Assembly: GCA_902618335.1 (NCBI GenBank)
Contig: CACNAI010000007.1
Location: 1 to 50,069, forward strand
Source of the DNA: an uncultured Prochlorococcus sp.
GTDB lineage: Bacteria; Cyanobacteriota; Cyanobacteriia; PCC-6307; Cyanobiaceae
Direction of reading: 5' to 3'
Length of the DNA stretch: 50,069 nt
Part shown: one piece after another, positions 1 through 8,868 of the stretch
Position numbering within the stretch: position 1 is the stretch's first letter
How the letters are laid out: each line of letters opens with the position of its first letter
Position numbers and translations under genes: made by a program
The notes under the pieces: generated by a model
What the model was told of the DNA's origin: nothing
Seen by the model: only the letters and a program-made list of their open reading frames with translations
The model's database searches: none

Positions 1-1
1 A

Positions 2-43
2 CCATTAAGCGTGAGTATCTTCAAACATCAATCAAAAAAATAA
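2..43 (+). CDS. C-terminal fragment, possibly 1,4-alpha-glucan branching enzyme (partial)
   Basis: The first 13 codons read PLSVSIFKHQSKK and then stop at TAA. The peptide resembles the proline-leucine-rich last beta strand that closes GlgB-type glucan branching enzymes, and I recall glgB lying upstream of hemE in related genomes. The fragment is too short to be certain. A second open frame also crosses this stretch, so the call rests mainly on that resemblance. The gene would run in from beyond the left edge, with about 120 bases between it and hemE. Confidence 0.35.
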   Translation, partial: PLSVSIFKHQSKK

Positions 44-162
44 AACGGCTCATTTAACTTAGTGCTTCATATAAATGTTCATATACTGCTTTTGCTCTGC
101 TTTGCATTGTAAGATTTTTAAGTTGGAATTTTAATTTTTTTTTAAACATATTGAATTGAAAA

Positions 163-1203
163 ATGGGTCAAGATTTACCACTACTACTTTCTGCCGCATT
201 AGGTAAAAAAGTAAATAGGCCTCCAGTATGGATGATGAGGCAAGCAGGAAGATATATGAAAATCTATAGAGATTTAAGGGAGCGTTACCCAAGCTTTAGA
301 GAGAGGTCTGAAAATCCAGAACTATCATATGAGATTTCAATGCAGCCTTTTCATGCTTTCAAACCGGATGGTGTGATCCTTTTTTCAGATATTCTCACAC
401 CTCTACCAGGGATGGGCATAAATTTTGAAATAATAGAAAGTAAAGGTCCAATAATTGAAGACCCTATAAGAACTCTTAACCAGATTGAAAATTTAAAAGA
501 ATTAAATCCAAGTGACAGTTTAAATTTTGTTGGGCAAGTTCTGTCTTCACTTAAAAAAGATGTGAATAATGAGGCAACAGTTTTAGGTTTTGTTGGCGCA
601 CCTTGGACTCTTGCTGCATATGTAGTTGAAGGTAAAAGCAGTAAAAATTATTCATTAATTAAATCGATGGCTTTTAAAGAACCAGATTTACTTCATAAAC
701 TTCTTGATCATTTTGCAAAATCTATTGGTGAATATCTTAAATATCAAATTAAATCTGGAGCGCAAGTAGTACAAATTTTTGATTCATGGGCAGGCCAACT
801 TAGCCCACAAGATTACGATATCTTTGCTGGGCCGTATCAAAAAAAGGTTGTTGATATTGTAAAAGCGGAATACCCTGAAACACCAGTAATTCTATATATT
901 TCAGGAAGTGCTGGTGTCATAGAAAGAATGGCAAAAACAGGAGTAGATATAATCTCATTAGACTGGACAGTAGATATTGAAGAGGCTTGTAAAAGAATCC
1001 CTAGTGGGATAGGAATTCAAGGAAATGTTGACCCTGGAATTTTATTCGGAAACAAACAATCAATAAAAGAAAGGATAGATAATACTTTCAATAAAATTAA
1101 AGACAGGAAATATATTCTTAACTTGGGTCATGGGATTTTACCTGGGACTCCAGAAGAAAATGCTCAAACATTTTTTGAACATGGGAAAAAACTCACTTAC
1201 TAG
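163..1203 (+). CDS. hemE: Uroporphyrinogen decarboxylase HemE
   Basis: Decarboxylates the four acetate side chains of uroporphyrinogen III to give coproporphyrinogen III, in the cytosolic trunk of haem and chlorophyll synthesis. At 346 residues it has the usual length. The signature [13 protein letters not shown] lies at residues 19-31 and supplies the substrate-binding arginines. The conserved Asp of FSDIL is at about residue 76. The C-terminal [14 protein letters not shown] motif carries the conserved His near residue 323. The start is ATG after an A/T-rich leader with no clear Shine-Dalgarno site. The next gene begins 8 bases downstream on the same strand, so the two are probably cotranscribed. 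Identification is secure. Confidence 0.97.
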   Translation: MGQDLPLLLSAALGKKVNRPPVWMMRQAGRYMKIYRDLRERYPSFRERSENPELSYEISMQPFHAFKPDGVILFSDILTPLPGMGINFEIIESKGPIIEDPIRTLNQIENLKELNPSDSLNFVGQVLSSLKKDVNNEATVLGFVGAPWTLAAYVVEGKSSKNYSLIKSMAFKEPDLLHKLLDHFAKSIGEYLKYQIKSGAQVVQIFDSWAGQLSPQDYDIFAGPYQKKVVDIVKAEYPETPVILYISGSAGVIERMAKTGVDIISLDWTVDIEEACKRIPSGIGIQGNVDPGILFGNKQSIKERIDNTFNKIKDRKYILNLGHGILPGTPEENAQTFFEHGKKLTY

Positions 1204-1211
1204 AAAAAGTT

Positions 1212-2195
1212 TTGGCATATAAAAACTTATTAATAACAGGAGCGAATGGATGTGTTGGCCAATATTTAGTTGATTGGTTTTTAAAAAACACAAAATTCAG
1301 GCTTTATCTCATGGTAAGAGACAAAAGTAGATTGCCAATTTCTGTTCAAGAAAATAAAAAAGTCAAGTTATTGGTATGCGATATCAGGGAATCAAATAAG
1401 TATAAAAAGGAAATTAGTCAAATTAATTACCTAATTCACACTGCTACAGCTTGGGGAGATCCAAGAAGAGCCTATGAAGTAAACATAAAAGCTTTTGAAG
1501 AATTACTTGAAATGCTTGATATTGGTAATTTAGAAAAGATTATTTATTTTTCAACAGCTAGCATTCTTGATACTCAAGCAGAATTAATGAGGGAATCATT
1601 GATTTATGGAACAGAGTACATTCAAACAAAATATGAATGTTTCGAGAGACTTAGAAAAAGCACATTTGCAGAAAAAACTTTCGCTGTTTTCCCTACCTTG
1701 GTTTTTGGAGGAAATCTTGGGAAAAAAAGTAAATTTCCTGTGAGTTATTTAACTAGTGGATTAAAAGAAATTGGGAAATGGCTTTGGTTAGCAAGATTTT
1801 TAAAACTCGATTCTAAATTTCATTTTATCCACGCAAGTGATATTGCTCAAATTTGTGGGTTTCTAATTAAAAATCATAAAGAAGTGCAATATATTGGCTT
1901 TAGAAAATTTGTCCTAGGTCAGAAATTTATTTCAATTGATCATGCCATAATTACACTTTTAAAAAGAAATAATATGAAGAGATATTTTGCAATACCACTT
2001 ACAAAAAAAATTCTAAAAATTTTATTAAGAATTCTTCCCATCCAAACCACCCCTTGGGATAGCTTTAGTATTAATAAATATGACTTTAATCATGTCGCCA
2101 TCACTAATCCCGAGACCTTCAAACTAAAAAGTTACGCGAAGTCACTGAACGATATTTTAAGGTTATCAAAGTTACCAAGCTGTAATAACAATTAA
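1212..2195 (+). CDS. NAD-dependent epimerase/dehydratase family protein (extended SDR)
   Basis: A Rossmann-fold sugar-nucleotide or related epimerase/reductase of 327 residues; the substrate is unknown. The N-terminal dinucleotide motif ITGANGCVG (residues 8-16) has the GxxGxxG spacing of extended short-chain dehydrogenases. The catalytic YxxxK pair is Y136 and K140 (YIQTK), and a Ser/Thr cluster (YFSTAS) sits about 20 residues before it. The frame opens with TTG; there is no in-frame ATG between the hemE stop and the Rossmann motif, so TTG is the likely start. It follows hemE by 8 bases, but nothing in the sequence ties it to tetrapyrrole synthesis. Confidence 0.8.
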   Translation: MAYKNLLITGANGCVGQYLVDWFLKNTKFRLYLMVRDKSRLPISVQENKKVKLLVCDIRESNKYKKEISQINYLIHTATAWGDPRRAYEVNIKAFEELLEMLDIGNLEKIIYFSTASILDTQAELMRESLIYGTEYIQTKYECFERLRKSTFAEKTFAVFPTLVFGGNLGKKSKFPVSYLTSGLKEIGKWLWLARFLKLDSKFHFIHASDIAQICGFLIKNHKEVQYIGFRKFVLGQKFISIDHAIITLLKRNNMKRYFAIPLTKKILKILLRILPIQTTPWDSFSINKYDFNHVAITNPETFKLKSYAKSLNDILRLSKLPSCNNN

Positions 2196-2208
2196 GATTC
2201 TCACAGTT

Positions 2209-2242
2209 AGGCTCCCAAAGCCTTGTAATATATATATATATA
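2209..2242 (+). promoter_or_regulatory. petE upstream region: small hairpin and (AT)7 tract
   Basis: A 5-bp inverted repeat (AGGCT, loop CCCAA, AGCCT) at 2209-2223 is followed directly by a 15-base alternating ATATAT tract at 2228-2242. The tract ends 14 bases before the petE ATG. No Shine-Dalgarno sequence is visible in the remaining leader. The tract could serve as an easily melted -10 region. The hairpin could be the 3' end of the preceding gene's transcript or a regulatory element; the sequence alone does not decide. Confidence 0.35.
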
Positions 2243-2256
2243 AGTAAATTTTAATT

Positions 2257-2607
2257 ATGTTACGTTCAATCTTTGCAGGTTTATTTGCAATAGTTTTAAC
2301 TCTAGGCCTAGGAATTTCATCAGTTTCAGCTAAGACTGTTGAAGTAAAACTTGGAACGGATGCTGGAATGCTCGCATTTGAACCAAGTACAGTAACCATT
2401 AGTGCTGGAGATACAGTTAAATTCGTCAATAATAAATTAGCTCCTCACAATGCTGTTTTTGATGGACATGAGGAATTAAGTCATGCAGACCTAGCTTTTG
2501 CTCCAGGAGAGTCTTGGGAAGAAACATTTGATACTGCAGGAACTTATGACTACTATTGTGAGCCACACAGAGGAGCTGGAATGGTAGGTAAAGTTATTGT
2601 TGAATAA
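2257..2607 (+). CDS. petE: Plastocyanin precursor PetE
   Basis: A blue copper protein that carries electrons from cytochrome b6f to photosystem I in the thylakoid lumen. Residues 1-25 form a Sec-type signal peptide (Arg near the start, hydrophobic core, cleavage after SVSA), leaving a 91-residue mature cupredoxin starting KTVEV. The type-1 copper ligands are visible: H64 in LAPHN, then C101, H104 and M109 in [11 protein letters not shown]. It stands alone between a poorly characterised epimerase and clpB, with its own short upstream region. Length and ligand spacing are normal for cyanobacterial PetE. Confidence 0.97.
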   Translation: MLRSIFAGLFAIVLTLGLGISSVSAKTVEVKLGTDAGMLAFEPSTVTISAGDTVKFVNNKLAPHNAVFDGHEELSHADLAFAPGESWEETFDTAGTYDYYCEPHRGAGMVGKVIVE

Positions 2608-2671
2608 ATCTTCTGATATTTAAGAACCTTTTTACCTAATAATTATTACAGCCATATTTATTCTTTGATTG

Positions 2672-5254
2672 ATGAAAATAGTTCCAAGCGAATTTTCAAA
2701 TTCTGCTTGGAACTGTTTTATTTTTGCCAAAGAAATTGCTCATAAAAATCATCAACAAGACGTAGAATCCGATAATTTATTATTAGCTCTTATTCAACAA
2801 GACAACCTTACAAAAAAGATTTTAAAAAAAAATAATGTAAATCTCAAAGAGATTGAGAAAAAAATAATATCTTTATTAAATTCGAAGGCAAAAATGAAAA
2901 ATAAGCAAGAGAGTTTATATGTTGGCGAAACTCTTTACAAAATATTTTTAAAAGCAAATGATATTAAAAATACTTTAGATGATGTAGTGATATCAACAGA
3001 ACACTTAGTTTACGGTTTCACTTATGATATTAAATATGGATTACAAATTTTAAATCAAAAAGGTAATCCAGAATTTCTTGAAATCATAAAGAAAATGAAG
3101 TCAGATCCCGCGATAAAAAATGACTTTGATACTGCAAACGAGTCTTTAGATAAATATGGTATTGATCTAACTCAATCAGCAAGAGATGGGATCTTAGATC
3201 CAGTTATTGGTAGGGATGAAGAAATCAGAAGAACAATTCAAATATTGAGTAGGAGAACAAAAAACAACCCAGTTCTTATTGGAGAGCCTGGGGTTGGTAA
3301 AACAGCCATAGTAGAAGGGTTAGCTCAAAGAATTATTAATGGAGATGTACCTTCGGCACTACAAAATAGGAAACTAATTTCACTAGATATGGGCTCACTT
3401 TTAGCTGGAGCTAAATATCGTGGAGAATTTGAAGAAAGAGTAAAAAATGTCCTTAAAAAAGTTAAGGAATCAGACGGTAAGATCATTCTTTTTATTGATG
3501 AAATTCATACAGTAGTTGGTGCAGGCGCAAGTGGAGGTTCTTTAGATGCAAGTAATCTATTAAAACCAATGCTTGCAAGAGGAGAACTAAGATGTATTGG
3601 GGCTACAACTATTAATGAACACAAACAAAATATAGAAAAAGATCCTGCTCTAGAAAGAAGATTTCAGAAAATAAAAATTGATGCTCCTTCTATTGACGAT
3701 ACCGTATCAATATTAAGGGGATTGAGAGAAAGATACGAAGTTCATCATAGTGTGAGAATTTCTGATAATGCTTTAATTGCAGCTGCCACACTTAGTGAAA
3801 GATATATTAACGATAGATTTCTCCCTGACAAAGCAATAGATCTAATCGATGAAGCAGCCTCAAGATTAAACATGGTTATAACTTCCAAACCTGAAGAAAT
3901 TGATGAAATTGATAGAAAAGTTCTACAGTTTGAGATGGAAAAATTATCTTTAAAAAGAGAAACAGATAATTCTTCTGTAGAAAGATTAAAAAAAATCAAT
4001 AATGAACTTATTTCACTTAAAGATAGACAGGCAGAATTAGGTGCTAAATGGAAAAAAGAAAAAGATGAAATTGATGAGATTAGCACCATAAAAGAAGAAA
4101 TCGAATCCATTCAATTACAAATAGATCAAGCTAAAAGGAGTTTTGACCTCAACAAAGCCGCAGAATTAGAATTTGGAACTTTAAATTCTTTACAAAAAAA
4201 ATTGAGAGAAAAAAATGAGTCCTTAGTTAATTCTCATAAAAACGGAGAGACAAGTCTTTTAAGACAAGAAGTAACTTTTGATGATATTGCAGAAGTTGTC
4301 TCAAAGTGGACCTCTATTCCAGTTAAGGACTTAAACCAGTCTGAAAAAGATAAGCTTTTAAGCCTCGAATCGATCCTTAGAGAAAAAATAATTGGTCAAG
4401 AAAGTGCAATAAGGGCTGTTGCAGATTCCATTAAGAGGTCAAGGACTGGTCTAAATGATCCAAGCAAGCCATTAGCTAGTTTCCTCTTTTTAGGTCCAAC
4501 TGGTGTTGGAAAAACAGAGCTGAGTAAAGTGACATCAAAAATTATATTCAATTCAAATTCTTCAATCACAAGATTGGATATGTCTGAATTTATGGAAAAG
4601 CATTCAGTTAGCAAAATCATAGGTGCACCTCCTGGATATTTAGGTTTCGAATCAGGTGGTCAACTTACTGAAGCTGTTCGCAAAAATCCTTATTCATTAA
4701 TACTTCTTGATGAAATAGAGAAAGCTCACAAAGATATCTTAGATATTCTCTTACAAGTTCTTGATGATGGAATCATTACGGATAGTCAGGGTCGTACAAT
4801 AAATTTCAAAAATTCAATCATTGTTCTCACAAGTAATTTGGGAAGTCAATCTATAAATGACTTATCAGTTAGGAAAGAAGATAAAAATTCAATCAAAAAA
4901 GTTGTAGATTACGAACTTAAAAAATTTTTCAAGCCTGAGTTTTTAAATCGACTTGATGAAATAGTTATTTTTAATAATTTAGAATTAAATGACATAAATG
5001 AGATTGCAAAAATCCAGCTTCAAAATTTAGAAAAAAAACTTACCAACAAAAACTTAAAATTCAAAATTACGGATGAGGTAATTAACCAACTGGTCGAGAA
5101 TAGTTTTGATCATGCCTATGGTGCAAGGCCTTTAAAAAGAATTATTCAAAAACAAATTGAGACAAAAATTTCAAACAATATATTGAATAATCATTACCTT
5201 AATAAAGACGAGATTAATATTTATCTGGTTAATGGAGAGATAATTGTTGATTAA
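2672..5254 (+). CDS. clpB: ATP-dependent disaggregase ClpB
   Basis: A Hsp100 hexameric AAA+ chaperone that pulls proteins out of aggregates together with DnaK. About 860 residues, in order: an N-terminal Clp repeat domain (1-145), AAA1 with Walker A GEPGVGKT near 204-211 and Walker B LFIDEIH near 275, a charged coiled-coil middle domain (about 400-520) that distinguishes ClpB from ClpC/ClpA, and AAA2 with Walker A GPTGVGKT starting near 608. The C-terminal domain includes the GARPLKR sensor-2 segment. No ClpP-binding loop is apparent. An in-frame TTG lies one codon before the ATG at 2672; I prefer the ATG. The N-domain looks more divergent than the AAA domains, as is common in secondary cyanobacterial ClpB copies. 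Confidence 0.93.
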   Translation: MKIVPSEFSNSAWNCFIFAKEIAHKNHQQDVESDNLLLALIQQDNLTKKILKKNNVNLKEIEKKIISLLNSKAKMKNKQESLYVGETLYKIFLKANDIKNTLDDVVISTEHLVYGFTYDIKYGLQILNQKGNPEFLEIIKKMKSDPAIKNDFDTANESLDKYGIDLTQSARDGILDPVIGRDEEIRRTIQILSRRTKNNPVLIGEPGVGKTAIVEGLAQRIINGDVPSALQNRKLISLDMGSLLAGAKYRGEFEERVKNVLKKVKESDGKIILFIDEIHTVVGAGASGGSLDASNLLKPMLARGELRCIGATTINEHKQNIEKDPALERRFQKIKIDAPSIDDTVSILRGLRERYEVHHSVRISDNALIAAATLSERYINDRFLPDKAIDLIDEAASRLNMVITSKPEEIDEIDRKVLQFEMEKLSLKRETDNSSVERLKKINNELISLKDRQAELGAKWKKEKDEIDEISTIKEEIESIQLQIDQAKRSFDLNKAAELEFGTLNSLQKKLREKNESLVNSHKNGETSLLRQEVTFDDIAEVVSKWTSIPVKDLNQSEKDKLLSLESILREKIIGQESAIRAVADSIKRSRTGLNDPSKPLASFLFLGPTGVGKTELSKVTSKIIFNSNSSITRLDMSEFMEKHSVSKIIGAPPGYLGFESGGQLTEAVRKNPYSLILLDEIEKAHKDILDILLQVLDDGIITDSQGRTINFKNSIIVLTSNLGSQSINDLSVRKEDKNSIKKVVDYELKKFFKPEFLNRLDEIVIFNNLELNDINEIAKIQLQNLEKKLTNKNLKFKITDEVINQLVENSFDHAYGARPLKRIIQKQIETKISNNILNNHYLNKDEINIYLVNGEIIVD

Positions 5255-5302
5255 TAATCTTAATAAAGGACTATTATATGACTTGAAAAATAAAAACTTT
5301 AT

Positions 5303-5773
5303 CTAAGATTTGAACCAATCGGGAATTTCCTCATAGCTTGCTTTGTTAGATTTATTTTCTTTTGATTCAGTTTTCCAACAACATGTTCTACCCTTATCCT
5401 TATCCTGCAAGTAATCATTGGCCCATCTCCAAATTAATTTAGAAGTGAACTCCATTCCAACATTATCCATAACTCTCAGATCTAAAGCATCTAAGTCATG
5501 TAATTTTTCCCAATAATTCATCAAAGGGTCATCTTTATTTATTAAAAAAGTATGGTCAAATTGTTGTTTTAGTTTATTTTCAAGGGGCTTTAGACTTGAA
5601 AAATCTACAACAAAACCATTTAGGTCCAATTTTTTTGAAGTGAACCAAAAGGTGAATGATCTTGAATATCCATGCACAAATTTGCAGTGACCTTGATGGC
5701 GCCATTGCCTATGCGAACAAGGAAAATCCTCGTAACTTTTGCTGCATGAAAATTTCAGAGAATGAATATTCAT
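5303..5773 (-). CDS. 6-pyruvoyl-tetrahydropterin synthase / QueD-like protein with altered zinc site
   Basis: A member of the PTPS/QueD fold (156 residues from the ATG). These enzymes convert 7,8-dihydroneopterin triphosphate to a pyruvoyl- or carboxy-tetrahydropterin, for pterin cofactors or queuosine. The conserved core is visible: SHR with H21 (first zinc ligand), then C30-x3-H34-G-Y36, where the family usually has C-x3-HGH. Thus the nucleophilic Cys and two zinc His are present but the third zinc ligand is Tyr. The DH pair in FDHTFL and the Glu in GMEFTSK are kept. A TTG lies just before the ATG. folE, the enzyme that would supply dihydroneopterin triphosphate, lies elsewhere in this window. 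The exact product is not predictable. Confidence 0.75.
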   Translation of the reverse strand: MNIHSLKFSCSKSYEDFPCSHRQWRHQGHCKFVHGYSRSFTFWFTSKKLDLNGFVVDFSSLKPLENKLKQQFDHTFLINKDDPLMNYWEKLHDLDALDLRVMDNVGMEFTSKLIWRWANDYLQDKDKGRTCCWKTESKENKSNKASYEEIPDWFKS

Positions 5774-5836
5774 CAATTAACTGTTAGGATAATTTTTAAT
5801 AAAACACATTGAGTAGGATTTAACATAATAGACATA

Positions 5837-6499
5837 ATGGCTTATTCAACTAATTTTTCGATAGAAGACCTACGCTTTGATAATTATGGATTAATCCCTG
5901 CAATAGCACAAGATTGGCTAGACGGATCAATTCTTATGCTTGCTTGGATGAATAAAGAATCATTGAAAATGACTCTTGAAACCAAAAACGTTCATTACTG
6001 GAGTCGATCAAGATCTGAAATTTGGAGAAAAGGAGCTACAAGTGGAAATACCCAAATACTTAAGGAAATAAGATTTGACTGCGATAATGATGCACTAATC
6101 CTTTTGATTAAACAAAATGGTTCAGGAGCATGCCACACTGGGGAAAAAAGTTGTTTTTTCAACGAAATCCAGATTAATCAAAATGATAAAAAAGAGAAAA
6201 AAACAACACCATTCTCAAATATTTGCTCTGAATTATTCGACACAATAAACAAAAGGGCAATAAATCCATCAGAGAAAAGTTACACAAATCATTTATTAAC
6301 AAAAGGTAGTAACACTATTTTGAAAAAAATAGGAGAGGAATCCTCAGAATTTATAATGGCTTGCAAAGATAATGATAAAAATTCAATCTCAAATGAAGCT
6401 GCTGATTTAATTTATCATCTCCAAGTAGCCCTTATGTATAAAGGGGTTGAGTGGAGAGATGTACTTGCTGTTCTAGAATCAAGAAGAAAAATTAAATAA
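5837..6499 (+). CDS. hisI: Bifunctional phosphoribosyl-AMP cyclohydrolase / phosphoribosyl-ATP pyrophosphohydrolase HisIE
   Basis: Catalyses steps 2 and 3 of histidine synthesis. The N-terminal HisI domain (about 1-125) contains LAWMN, HYWSRSRSE, the metal-binding DCDNDA motif and GACHTGEKSCFF. The C-terminal HisE domain (about 130-220) is an all-alpha NTP pyrophosphohydrolase with the acidic helix GEESSEF and the later EAADLIYHL helix. At 220 residues it is a normal fused HisIE. It is transcribed divergently from the PTPS-like gene across about 60 bases, so the promoters of both must lie there. hisG, which makes its substrate, is 15 kb away in this window. Confidence 0.95.
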   Translation: MAYSTNFSIEDLRFDNYGLIPAIAQDWLDGSILMLAWMNKESLKMTLETKNVHYWSRSRSEIWRKGATSGNTQILKEIRFDCDNDALILLIKQNGSGACHTGEKSCFFNEIQINQNDKKEKKTTPFSNICSELFDTINKRAINPSEKSYTNHLLTKGSNTILKKIGEESSEFIMACKDNDKNSISNEAADLIYHLQVALMYKGVEWRDVLAVLESRRKIK

Positions 6500-6567
6500 T
6501 TAAAATTTAGAATTTAGATTTTTTTAAGCTAATAATTTAAAAAAAATGTTAATTAACAAATTAATAA

Positions 6568-6595
6568 TTATTAATTAATTATTAATTAATTATTA
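6568..6595. repeat. 11-bp AT tandem repeat (about 2.5 units) upstream of the sigma factor gene
   Basis: Two perfect copies of TTATTAATTAA stand head to tail at 6568-6578 and 6579-6589, followed by a partial third copy, TTATTA. The 11-bp period is close to one helical turn, so the A/T steps fall on one face of the DNA. The repeat lies 60-90 bases before the GTG start of the sigma factor gene. It may be an UP-like or bent-DNA element; low complexity in an AT-rich genome is the alternative. Confidence 0.5.
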
Positions 6596-6655
6596 CATGT
6601 ATGGCTTATTACTAAATTGACTATAAGTTGAATATATCCAACAATGAGGTAAATC

Positions 6656-7579
6656 GTGAGTTCATTAAGCGATTTTCTTGGTGAAATAGGTCGTCATCAA
6701 CTTTTGACTCCTGAAAGAGAACTCACTATGGGCAGAAAAGTCCAAGAAATGGTTGTGCTTGTTAATAGATGTCAAGAGGCAGGTGGAAAAGGCCCTGCTT
6801 GTGAATATTCCGAAGCTGAGAGAAAAAAGATCAAAATTGGTGAAAAAGCTAAAAATGAAATGATAACAGCCAATCTAAGACTAGTTGTCAACCTTGCTAA
6901 AAGATACCAAGGGAAAGGATTAGAATTACTTGACTTAATTCAAGAGGGGACATTAGGTCTTACAAGGGCCGTAGAAAAATATGATCCGTCTAGAGGGCAT
7001 AGATTTTCTACCTATGCTTATTGGTGGATTAGACAAGGTTTAAACAGAGCATTGTCAACCCAAAGTAGAACGATTAGGATCCCTGTAAATATTAATGAAA
7101 AACTTACAAAACTAAGATCAGCCAAGTCAAAGCTTATGCAACTTAAGGGTATTCCACCCAGTAGCGATGAGCTAGCTGAAGAAATGAAAATAACCAAAGA
7201 GGAAATTGACGAACTACTTTCTTGCGAATTGAGAAGCATCACTGTTAGCCTACAAGGCACTGTCAAATCAAAATCAGATCCTTCCGAATTAGTTGACATC
7301 CTTCCTAGTGAGCAGATTGCTCCAATGGAGTTAGCGGAATTAGCCGAAAGGACCGCCTCGGCTTGGAAGTTATTAGATAAAGCAAATTTAACTGAAAAAG
7401 AAAGAAAGATAGTAAGCCTAAGATTTGGTTTAGACGGCTCAAATGAATGGAGAACTTTAGCTGAAGTTGCAAGACATATGAGTTGTAGCAGGGAATATTG
7501 CCGACAAGTTGTTCAACGTGCTTTAAGAAAACTTAGAAAAGCAGGAATTCAGAATGGATTGGTTGATAGTATTAGCTAA
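6656..7579 (+). CDS. Group 2 (RpoD-like, non-primary) sigma-70 factor
   Basis: An RNA polymerase sigma factor of 307 residues. It lacks region 1.1. Region 1.2 is at the N terminus (FLGEIGRHQLLTPERE), and regions 2.1-2.4 are near residues 70-140, including NLRLVVNLAKRYQGKG, DLIQEGTLGL and RFSTYAYWWIRQ. Region 3 follows, then region 4 with a helix-turn-helix near 265-295 (TLAEVARHMSCSREYCRQVV). Strong conservation of regions 2.4 and 4.2 fits recognition of ordinary -10/-35 promoters, as in cyanobacterial group 2 factors. The start is GTG at 6656: the nearest upstream ATG stops after two codons, and a GAGG sits 7 bases before the GTG. The specific regulon is unknown. Confidence 0.9.
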   Translation: MSSLSDFLGEIGRHQLLTPERELTMGRKVQEMVVLVNRCQEAGGKGPACEYSEAERKKIKIGEKAKNEMITANLRLVVNLAKRYQGKGLELLDLIQEGTLGLTRAVEKYDPSRGHRFSTYAYWWIRQGLNRALSTQSRTIRIPVNINEKLTKLRSAKSKLMQLKGIPPSSDELAEEMKITKEEIDELLSCELRSITVSLQGTVKSKSDPSELVDILPSEQIAPMELAELAERTASAWKLLDKANLTEKERKIVSLRFGLDGSNEWRTLAEVARHMSCSREYCRQVVQRALRKLRKAGIQNGLVDSIS

Positions 7580-7616
7580 AAATTACATTAAAAATATTTG
7601 AATTTTATTTTTAAAG

Positions 7617-7985
7617 ATGAAAGAGAATTACAAAACCAAAGAAAAAATCTATGATGCTGAAGTTTTAGAGAGTTCAACATTTGATGAGAATATCATTATC
7701 AAGATTCTTATTAAAGCAGGAAGAACAATTGCCAAACCTGCTTTAGAAGTTTTGGAAATGGCTTTAGATCCTTATACGCCAGCACAAGTAAGAGTTTCAT
7801 TAATGGCAGCATTAGCCTATTTAATAATGCCATTTGATCTTTTCCCAGACTTTATGCCTTTAGTTGGTTTTAGTGATGATTTTGTAGCCCTTACCGCAGT
7901 ACTCAGTATATGGAGCAAATATATGACTCCCTCAATAAGAGCAAGAGCAGAGAACAAACTTAATAAGTTATTTCCTTTTTATTGA
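7617..7985 (+). CDS. DUF1232 (YkvA-like) membrane protein
   Basis: A 122-residue protein with the DUF1232 core at about 55-105: a hydrophobic segment with the typical pattern AYLIMPFDLFPDFMP followed by VGFSDDFVALTAVL, one or two membrane-associated helices. The function of this family is unknown in cyanobacteria. It starts 37 bases after the sigma factor gene. Its stop codon abuts the ATG of the next gene with no spacer, so all three genes may form one transcript. Confidence 0.75.
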   Translation: MKENYKTKEKIYDAEVLESSTFDENIIIKILIKAGRTIAKPALEVLEMALDPYTPAQVRVSLMAALAYLIMPFDLFPDFMPLVGFSDDFVALTAVLSIWSKYMTPSIRARAENKLNKLFPFY

Positions 7986-8306
7986 ATGAGTAAATTATCT
8001 CAACAGGAAGAAAAAGAACTCATCTCCTTCATTAAAGATTGGTTGAAATCTCATGGAGTTAACCAAAAAGACTTAGCAAATGAATTAAGCATTAAATCGA
8101 GCAGAACGTCAGAGATTATTCTCAAAATTAAAGAGTTTTATAAAAAAGGAGGTATGTTCAATATTGCAAAAAATCTTATAAAGATTGAGCAAAAATGGTT
8201 AAAAAATTTCAAGAATGATTACCGAGAGATAAAACAAACACCACCATATAATCAATTAGATCTTGACTCTTTAGTAAAACAAATGAATCAAGACACTAGT
8301 GAATAA
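7986..8306 (+). CDS. Small protein with a possible helix-turn-helix
   Basis: A 106-residue charged, helical protein. Residues about 20-45 (KSHGVNQKDLANELSIKSSR) resemble an XRE-type helix-turn-helix, but the second helix is followed by SEIILKIKEFYKKGG rather than a full lambda-repressor fold. The rest is Lys/Glu-rich with no recognised motif. The ATG follows the TGA of the DUF1232 gene immediately, which suggests translational coupling. I do not recognise a named family; DNA binding is an inference from the short motif alone. Confidence 0.6.
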   Translation: MSKLSQQEEKELISFIKDWLKSHGVNQKDLANELSIKSSRTSEIILKIKEFYKKGGMFNIAKNLIKIEQKWLKNFKNDYREIKQTPPYNQLDLDSLVKQMNQDTSE

Positions 8307-8501
8307 ATATTATTTAAGATGTAATATTTAAGTTTAAAATAATATAATCTCTTAAAAACTAACCTTTAGAATAAGGTCGTTTTAATATCTAAAATTGATA
8401 AATAATAAAATTATTAATGCAAACTATTTTGAATTTTCTTTTAAATAAATTTTTTTTCAATTAATAGTTAATTATTACTGAAATAATTTCTTAGAACATA
8501 G
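8307..8501. other. Intergenic stretch, AT-rich, no gene seen
   Basis: 195 bases between two convergent genes (the HTH-like gene and the YciI-like gene). All frames are closed by frequent stops. A short inverted repeat (AATAAT, AAA, ATTATT) and one TATAAT-like word are present, but nothing amounts to an intrinsic terminator or a recognised small RNA. Confidence 0.4.
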
Positions 8502-8771
8502 TTAAAATACCTGAATCCAGGGATAAATTTCATAATTAATCCATATACCTTTTTCCCAATATATATCTTCCTCAATTAGATCTTTTAACTGATTTTCATC
8601 ATTAGAATTAAAAATTCCAAATAAATATTTAGTACATTTTGTTGGCCCTAAAGTAACTAAAACATTGCTATCTTTTAATTTTTTAAGTCTATTAAGATGT
8701 TGTTCACGAAATGGTTCCCTTTTAGTGATTGCGTCTTTACAGTACTCTCCAAATACTACAAATTTTTCCAT
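8502..8771 (-). CDS. YciI-like domain protein
   Basis: An 89-residue cytosolic protein of the YCII/dimeric ferredoxin-like fold: beta strand at the start (KFVVFGEYC), a helix with R/H residues (REPFREQHLNRLKKL), the GPT turn, and a C-terminal segment ending IYPWIQVF. The family is small, often dimeric and of uncertain activity. It is alone on the minus strand, with cyAbrB running divergently about 100 bases away. The conserved His of the first helix is present (EQH). Confidence 0.7.
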   Translation of the reverse strand: MEKFVVFGEYCKDAITKREPFREQHLNRLKKLKDSNVLVTLGPTKCTKYLFGIFNSNDENQLKDLIEEDIYWEKGIWINYEIYPWIQVF

Positions 8772-8857
8772 TTTAAAAGATAACTAATAGAATTAATATA
8801 CAGTTTATAATTGCATATATCACGCAAGAATTGCTATGTTATTTAATACACCTTTCT

Positions 8858-8863
8858 TATAAT
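8858..8863 (+). promoter_or_regulatory. TATAAT -10-like element immediately before the cyAbrB gene
   Basis: A consensus -10 word ends only five bases before the ATG at 8869, so initiation from it would give an mRNA with almost no leader. No good -35 is seen at 16-18 bases upstream, and no Shine-Dalgarno site is present. The element may be fortuitous in this base composition. Confidence 0.35.
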
Positions 8864-8868
8864 TAATT

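Noticed and set aside
1-57. Alternative frame 1 reading through the left edge
   Set aside because: It gives a Lys/Ile-rich peptide with no resemblance to a known protein end; frame 2 is the better candidate.
3745-4110. Large minus-strand open frame inside clpB
   Set aside because: A codon shadow of the real gene, with low-complexity Ser/Leu composition and no start signal.
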